Assembly (NCBI RefSeq): GCF_036417845.1
Contig: NC_089980.1
Coordinates: forward strand, 132,644,516-132,708,515
DNA length: 64,000 nt
Direction: 5' to 3'
Origin: Apteryx mantelli
Taxonomy: Eukaryota; Chordata; Aves; Apterygiformes; Apterygidae
In this document: positions 41,001 to 50,000 of the stretch, piece by piece
How the letters are laid out: each line of letters opens with the position of its first letter
Numbering within the stretch: position 1 is the stretch's first letter
Made by a program: the position numbers and the translations under genes
Notes under the pieces: model-generated
The model's input: the letters and a program-made list of their open reading frames with translations, nothing else
Told to the model about the DNA's origin: nothing
Databases searched by the model: none

Positions 41001-44000
41001 TTATTATCAATGTTAAATTTTTCATTAATTTTAATGAAACTTTGCTTATGCATTCTTTTGAAGGTGTGTTGTTCAACATCGCATATAAAAGCTTGTCCAT
41101 TACTGCACAGCTATAGCTGCTGAAAACAATTACTAATAAGGCCCATAATGAGTCCTACCATGTTTCAACAGCAAAGAGAAAATTTGGTTTCAGCAGCAGA
41201 AAGTGGTGTCTCTCAAGGCACTAAAGTGAAACCTTTCTATTCCTCAGAATGAACTACCAAAAATACCTGAAAAAGTTTCTTACTAATTGTGATTTAAGTA
41301 ACTTCTAAATCTGATAACACTTCAGGACATATTTTTAATGAGTTAAACATTCAAATCACATATAATCATTTGATTTTAATCACTGTTAGTTAGATAATAC
41401 AAGCATTTGGGATTCTTGTCATCATCTTTCAAGTTTAAGGGGCAATATTTTTTCTTCCCCAAAAAATGAAGTTCAGAGAAGAACCGAATTTAGGTGTTAG
41501 AAGCTGCTAAGACAATACTTGTTTAATTTTTCTAATAGTCAAATCTCTTATAAACCTACAAACTAGTATTTATAAGCAAACTACTTGTACGTGCAGAGTT
41601 CCACAAGAAAGTCATCTGAAACTAGAAAGCTTTGCAAGTCAAAGTCAAAACAGTCTCCATATAAGCTTTTAGCCATTCAACTAAGTTCTTTCTAGCGTAC
41701 AAACTCCTGGCAATTGCAACAAAGATTTAAGCAGACCTCTTCCTTCAGCTATAAATTTAAGGAATTTTGATAATACTGTGATACTGCACAGCCTCTTAGC
41801 TTCAATTTCTCATCCTTTCTCAACCATGTTATTCTTCAGTTAGTCACTTCCCTCTTAGATATCTAAAAGATAAGTAGAAATTTCATTTATGAGAAAATTC
41901 CAAGTTGCATCTCTGAAAGCACACAGCTCAGTGACTGTGGCACTTATTGTTTCTCAGGAATGAGGAGAGACGTAGCATACACTTGAGATCCTGACTGTAA
42001 AGTACTGAGCATTAAATAAAACCCTTCGGGGGTGTGAGAAGGTGGAAGTCGCATCGTGTTAGTTACTGACAGAAATTACAATCACTTTGAATTACTGTCA
42101 AGTCTCACTGATCTCTGTATTCAGGAATTAAGACTGACACGTACATTTGTAAGTTTATCTTACCAGATACCATTAAACTTAGTGATCTTGAACTCCAAGA
42201 AGATAGCTATTGAACTATTTGGGACTGCTCAAATCAAACAATTCATGGTCAGCATTATTTCAACTGTTTCCAGAATTTAAAAAAAGAAAAAATAAAATAA
42301 AATAAAAACCCAAGCCAGATTTTTCTTTCCCATCTGTGAGCACATCCTTGCTAGAAACAAGTAACACAGAACATCTTGAAAATGAGAGTGCACATTGCTA
42401 CCAAAATCCCCCCACTTTTTCCTTTTAACATTATAAAGTGAATTAATGCTTAAAGATGGCTGTAAGACACCATGGATAAAGAATGCTCTCATTTCAGCAG
42501 TATCACGTCACGAGTTCCCAGACTTCAAACAGGTCTTCAAAGACCGAGTGCCTCTAAAGTACAGTTTCAAGGTAACAGACCGAGCCATTTCCTTTCCAGC
42601 ACGCACCTGCTTGGCACCCACTCAACATACAACTACTGTTCAACTACAGACAGTCTGCTTCTGCTTCTATCTTAGCTATACAGTCACAGCCATAAAGGAA
42701 TGGCTAAATTTAAATACTGTCTTTAAAACAACAACAAAAAACAACAACAAAAAAACCTAAGCAGTATATGTCTGATCCATTGTCCATTTTTATATTTTAG
42801 TTAGCCAGTGCACCAAAAACACTTTATTCTTAGAATTAAATACAGTAAGAAACCAGGGTCTTCTTCCCAGGATTCATTTTAAGCTGAGGCTCTTCAAATT
42901 GCTTTGATTTAAGTTTTAAATTTCAACTGACGTGGTTAGAAGCTTAAGTTTTCAATGTCAAACTTCTGTGTAGGATAATGAGACGCTGAAAAAAAACTGT
43001 TGAATGAAAATATAATTTTATAGCCCAATACTAAAAAAGCTCAACTCCAAATATGATAAAATTTCTGGTAAAAAAAAAAAATGCAGAATATGCATTTGTA
43101 AGATCAAGACCTTAACTGCAATTTTATTAGAAATGTATTGGGAGAAAATTATTAGGAGAACATTATGCAACTTCAATCCTCACTAGCAATATTTTCTAGG
43201 AAAAAAAAAAAAAGAAATACTCAAGCAGGCTCTCAGGCAGCTTGAGTTCTTTACTACCTTTGTTCCAGTAAAACCATAATGTTCCAAGTTACAACCGAGA
43301 TGTAAAATGACTTTGCTAAGGATTTATAACACATCAGATTACCACCTGTGTCATCCAGAGTGTCCTGCGTTTCTCCATCATCAATCAATTCCAATTCTTT
43401 CACAAAGTTTGAAGGAAACAATCCCGACTTGCCATTTAGTGTTCCACTCCACCAACCTTCTTCTACCTGTATAGAAAGATTTTGCAGATTATCAGTAAAG
43501 CAAAAGCAAACCTAAATACAACTGCTGTTTCAACATTCAACTATAGCAGACTAAGTAATTTTAGAAAAACATATTCCATCCGTATGTCACTTATAAAGCT
43601 TTAACAATAACTCTAGGAAAGTTCAAAGGACTATGATTTCTCTTTAAAAGAAACCTACCAAAGATGTAGAACCACTAGGCCAAAAGAAGAAGGAAATCAT
43701 TGCCTGTCACTTCTATCACTACAGCAATGATCCTGAAACATGACACCAGTCCTACATGAATTAATCCAGAAGAGCGGCAAAATGTTTGTCAGCTCTCTCA
43801 AAAGCACACAGAACAGCAAGCATTATTCATTTGACAGGGGAAGAACGTATTAAACTGCTTACAAAATATTTTCCTTGTAGCCTGGATTCCCAAGGAGATT
43901 TTTATACAGCCTTCCTGCCCATCTGCCTCTTCTCCTGTATTGTCCAGTTTGCACCATCCCCATTTCCACTGCCCTGGTATTCATTGGCCAGCTTCGAGCA

Positions 44001-47000
44001 ATTTTGATCAACAGATATCAGTTTCAATGACATAACTTCAACAAATTTTGTTGGACAGAATAGAGAAAAGTCCTTAATGACATTACAGAGCAACAGAGAA
44101 CTAAGCTGTTATCCTTTCTTTCTGGCAGGAGACAGTTGGCCAAAGAGCATATGCATAGCTCCAGACCAGCCAGAAGATACGAATCCTTCCCCTACTCAGT
44201 TGGCCTGCCAGCAACGGTAGCTAAGAGACGCGAAGATTTTCTGGTGGCGCGCAGAAGTTCTTCGTGTACAAGCCCACTAGATGCCAAATTCTGTTAGCTT
44301 TGCCATTCACAAAACAACTTGTTTTCACACTAGACGCCTGTTTAGGAATTCAAGAACATAATGACTCTGCGATGCTCTGTTTTGTGCCCAGATTCCTGGT
44401 GTGCAAGTTCACTGCATCGCTCCAAAATTTAATGGAAGAACGCTTATGAAAATCCTGCAGTCCAAAGCAGAATTAACAGATGCTGGGCAAGCATAAGGGA
44501 TAATTGCCAGCAGATTCTGTAAGGATTGGCCTCTTCCATTTATTTACGAACAGTTTAAGATGTCTCTAAATAAATTGAGGCTACTTGCCTAATGAGCACC
44601 ACTAAAAACTAAGAATTAAACATAAGTCTTCAAAATATTTTATTTTAGTTGCTCTGTTTTGGGGGCTGGAAAATACTTTTAGATGAGAAAGAAAAGCAAC
44701 AAAAGAAGACAACAACAGCAGCTGTTCACATAATCTTTTTTTAGCCTTGTGTTCTAGGCCACTTTGCCTGACACAGACGTAATTTTTAAATGTTAGCCTA
44801 TCTTCAGGCAAGTGAAACACATGCAAAACCTGGCAGCCACAAAGAGAGGCATGGAACAAAAAGAACATCTCGTGTTTTAAAGACACCTTGGTCCTCAAAT
44901 CCAGCTTTTTCTCTAGATGGTTCAAATTGAGAATTTGGTCCTCCAAACAGAATTTGAAGTCCAGACCACTGACAAGTGCTGACTGGGCTTTGGCTCCTCT
45001 TGCTTTACACGCTACATTACACAAAACTAAAAATTAAAATGCCTTGACTCATAAATAATACCAAAGAGCCAAAAGAAAGGGACTTTTAATGCTTCCAATA
45101 TGGGGCTTGAGTCACTTTCTCTTCACTCTTCTGCTATGAACTGAGGCTGTCAAAGCCCTGTGCAGACCAGCAAGGCAAGCGGCAACTGAGACCATCGGAA
45201 ACAGAAACGAAGTTTCTCGAGCATACATGTTTCTGCCTCGTCACCATGCTGTCTTAAAACAACTAAATAACAACAACAAAAAAACCCAAACCCCAACCAC
45301 TATGTACAAACTATACTACCAAAGGAGGCACCTTTAACCAACATTAAAAAACGGGCAAGAAGGCTCAAATCACTTTAGTAGAGATTATGAAGCATCTACG
45401 GATTTCTGGATTATAACATTTAAGTGAGATGATTTCAGAACTCTACCTTTCATTTCAAAATCTTACTACATAATAAAGTTTCCACAAGAGGGAGTTACAG
45501 TTCTGGTACATTCATAGCAGTACTTTTTTTGTGTGTACGCGTGTGAATTTCATCAGCTTATTTCTATAAAAGGATAGAAACTCAAGACTTCCAAGCAAAG
45601 GGGAAAAAATGATTAAAATAATCAGTTTCCTCCAATCTGATTTAAAAAAAAAAGTAATGAAGTCATATGAAAATAGCTTACAACGGGTTTTAAAAGTAGA
45701 TTATGCTTGATAAGAGTGTGCAAATATTACGCATATAGTATAAACCAAAATAAGTCTACTACTTATTTCTGCATCTGGCAGGAGTGGGGGGAAAGGAAAG
45801 GTATGAAGCAGAAACAAAAGGTTTATGGAAATTACACAGTTGTCATGTGCACTTTAAGTATGTATTTTGCATTCATAACCTACATGTTATGTAAAATAAA
45901 AAAACCCTACAGATTCAGCCGCCATGTAGTACAACAGCCTTCTTCCCTAACAGCTACTTCTGCTCCTTGTAGCCTGCTTTCTCTTCAATATTAGCCATTT
46001 AATTTCTGAACCCATCTGCCTCCAGCTCTGATTTTATGAGCATTAGTGCACATTAATAACTACTCAATTTATAAAAACAATTATAAGTGTTAAATACTGA
46101 AATATTTTCAGGGGTAACAGGTAGAAACGATCCCCTTGCTGGAGTTAGTTTTACTTTGTTATTTTTTCCTCTGCAAAAAAGTGGCTAAATACCACTAAAA
46201 GTAACAAAGTTACCTGCATATATATATAGCACCTTTTATATCTAAAGGAAAGCAAGGATTGCTTCACATTATTGAAGATGTTATCTGAGACAAGCTATCT
46301 CAGCATATTCTACAACCAATGGTATTTTCTAAAATTCTTCACATTTCTTGCCCATCAGTACAGCTTTGTGTAGCAAATCTATTCTATATCTGACAGATCT
46401 ATCCTACACCTTCGTAGAAAGATATATCCTACCACATCATAAACTGTTGCGCCACAGCTTGCAAACAGCTCTGTGCTAATAGTTCGCTACAGCATTTTTC
46501 CACCTATTAACATTTGATTAACAGTCATCCTCAAAACAGCTGCCATAGTTATACAGCAACTCGTCACAGCAATTCAGTCTAATTCAGTCCCTAAAAAAAC
46601 CTGCTGGAGTAGAGTAAAGGCACTGACACTGTCCAAATGTAGAGCATATACACTGGAAGAATATAAGCAGAATACAGTAAAAACAAGCACGTAGCTCTAG
46701 TAGCAGCATAACTAGCACAGGCAGGCTACTACAAGTTTGTATTTTCAAATCATTAAGCTAAGTGGATTTCCTGTATGTGATTTTTTTTTTTATTTTGTTT
46801 TTAAAGAAACAGATGTGTTCCCAGCACCCCTTCTGAGGGAAAGACTGCTATATGAAGGTTTTCCTTTTTTTTTTTTCCATGAAACTCTGCAGAAGTATGT
46901 CATCTTCGAAACATTTGCTTTTTGTTGAAATCAGCCAGGTGGGGTATATCAAAGTAGGAAGGACAGGAACTGAACAAAACAAAAAAAGAGAGAACATACA

Positions 47001-50000
47001 CAGCATGATCCCCAAATCCATGTTTCCTTAAGAAAACAGACTAAAAACAGCCTAACTGTTTAGAATTGCTGTGATCCTTCTGTTCTGTTTGGCTACTTGG
47101 TCTTCTCCGATACATCAGATAAATCTGTTATGTTCCGTATTTTTGAGCAAGTGGGTTTAAGTACATTGTACTGTTTATTGCACTGACTACTGTTACTATC
47201 TTGATCAGTACAAAGTTTCAATGATGAAAGACTTCGCCGGAAAGCGCAGAACTGGAAAATCAGGTCAAATAACATTTTTCATCTAAAGCAAGTTAGGGTA
47301 TGTAAAGTTATAGGTAATTGGTCAAATAGTTTTAACTTAAGTGCCCTAGAAGCAAGAATCACAGACAGGGCCAAAGAACTGTAAGAGTCTTTAGAAAAAT
47401 CAATGTAATGGATCATAATTTATTACTGCAAAGATCAAATACTTCCTTTACACGTGTCTAGTATGCATTGATTTAGGATTAGATCCTGAGAGAAAGAACT
47501 TCTAAACTATTAATTTTAGCCTTCAAACTTCCTACGCTATTTCTCCAGCATTGTTATAACTCAAGTATTCTGCCAAAAAACAATTTCACTTTTGGCCAAA
47601 TGAACAGATGATCAGTCCTGTAAAACAGCTTACCTCTTCATTGATGTCAATAACGTCCCCCAGTTTGAGTTCCAGCTCGTCCTCGTTCTGCGGGATGTAT
47701 TCAAACTGCACTTTGCACTGGCGCTTCTTGGACCCTGAGAGAAGGGAAATCACAAAAATAAGAACACGTAAAAAGAACTAATTTTTCTATACTTGACTCT
47801 CCAGAAGATCAAATTTGGACTGGAACACCTGGAAATCATCAGAAAAAGTAGGTCTTGTGTCTGTTTTTCCAGTTTGCTTGTGTTACTCAAACTAGGTAGC
47901 TATACCACAGATGCAGCTTGAAAAAAACCTGTTTCCCACACCACCAATTACAAATGAGTAAACACTCCGCTGCCGATTACCAACATGCTATAAAAAACAC
48001 GGTGACATAAGCAAGTCAGATAAGCCCCCAGTCCAATGATTTTCAAGCTATTTCCTGACTGAAACCCGCAAAATCGCAACAGCAGCCCGTTACAGCGTTA
48101 GCACTTGCTCGAAAGAGTCTGCAAACTTGAGACTCCAATGTTTAAGCATCCCCCAAAAAATAACAAACGTTTTATTCTGCCCAACACCAAAAGCCTTTCT
48201 GCCCTGTAACAAAGATCTTGCTAACTACAGGTCTGGGGTAATGTTAACATTTGCTTTGCTCAGATTTCAAAATCCAAATTTATTTCATCCAAGAATGCAA
48301 AAAAATCCCTTTTCCCAGTGCCAGTATGGAGCCTGGAAATTAAATCTATACTTCAATTAGCAGTGTTTCCACAGAGGCAAAATTAAAATAAATAGCAAAT
48401 CAACAGACTGTTTGCCACAAATCATTAAAACTGTGCAGACATTAAAGACATGATGACACACTGATGGGGGAAACATTCAACCGGCTTCTAACAGCAACAG
48501 CCTCAGCAGCCGCATGTGCGTGAACCTCAGATTACGCAGCTACCCTACACGTATCATACTGGAGTGATGTTACTCCTGAACTCTGAACGTTTTTTGGCTT
48601 TTCTTCTTCAAACTAAGACCATCCCTTCCAGGCCTTTTTCAGAACAGAACAGCCAGCAAACTTTTGAAGGCAACCATCATCTTGAGCTCCATGCACACTC
48701 CATAGCTACTCCTTATCCCTCCCCCAAAACAACCTGCCACCAAGTTTCAGTGAAAAAATGAACCAAAAGCTTGATATAGATCACATTTGCTTCTTTAAGT
48801 GGTAACGCTACGGCAGCTGTATAATTTCTGTACTCCCTCTTACACTTTGCACTCCATCCATTCTCAAACTTGAGCAATTAAGATTAGCTGGGTGAAAACA
48901 CGACAAACACAGATACTGCCTCTGAATTTGTTCCTTGTCTAATTACAGTACTGTTGGAAGTCCAAAATCAGAAGTTTAGAGACTGCTACACCCAATGTTC
49001 TCAGTACGGAACAAGTCAGATATCTGAGTAATATTCAGCATCTAAAATTGCTGAGACAGGGCTCACCTAACTAAGAAGCGTTTTCCTACCTGCTAATATA
49101 TCACCTCTGCTCTGAGGACAAAAAAAGCAGTAATCAAATAAAGCAAAAATATTATAAAGGTCTATGGGTTATCTCTATTGACATGTCATTTCCCCACATA
49201 ACACGCCCTCCCAGTTACTCTACTGAAATTCATTATCAGTCAAGAAGGATTATTAGTTTAACAGTTGAAATAAATGGTCCACTGGCCTTTACTACCTCCT
49301 ATTGCCCTTTCAGGGCTCCTCCTTTGAATGGCAGGCTTAGGGTTGTCTTTACACCTGCTCCGTATCGCTTTTACTTGTCTAAGCTAGAGTAAGCAAGCAA
49401 AAATTCAAGGTGGCTGCACATGCTTCCCTACCTCAGAGAGGGCAGACAAATTGATAATCAGAAAAAAAGACAAATTAAACTGTCACTTGGCCATTTGGGA
49501 TACAAAACGAAGGCTGAAATTAGATGTATTGTAATGTTATTTTTTTAGGGAATGGGGGGGGGAAAAAAAGAGAAAAGAAAAAACAGATGCATGTCATATC
49601 TAGAAGTAGCTCTCACTGAAGTCTTTTTCAGTTATATCCATTTTAGGAAGTAGAGTTTTCCAGTTTTGGAAAGTCCTTAGATTAACATAGGAAATTAACT
49701 GATCAGGTCAAAAACCAATCCTTCTGCTTCATATAGTCGAGTGGAACCGTTAGACTGGCAGCCCCAGAGCAATTCATCTGTTTCCAGAACAACTTGTCTC
49801 TCATCAGGTTTTGTTTGCTTTGTGCAGGGTAAACCAAATTAAGCCCTTCATTATCACAAGTTAGTGCACCTTCTATATTTTGATTTTCCTGAATAAATGC
49901 AGCAGTCTAACTCATAGGAATATTGCAAGCAGCTTATTCACCTGATATAAAATGCCTGAATTCAATGAGAACTGCATGTGGAAACAACACATGGGACCTC

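Noticed and set aside
44602-45024. 140-codon minus-strand frame in CD2AP intron 4
   Set aside because: No recognised motif, and both flanking CD2AP exons already join in phase without it.
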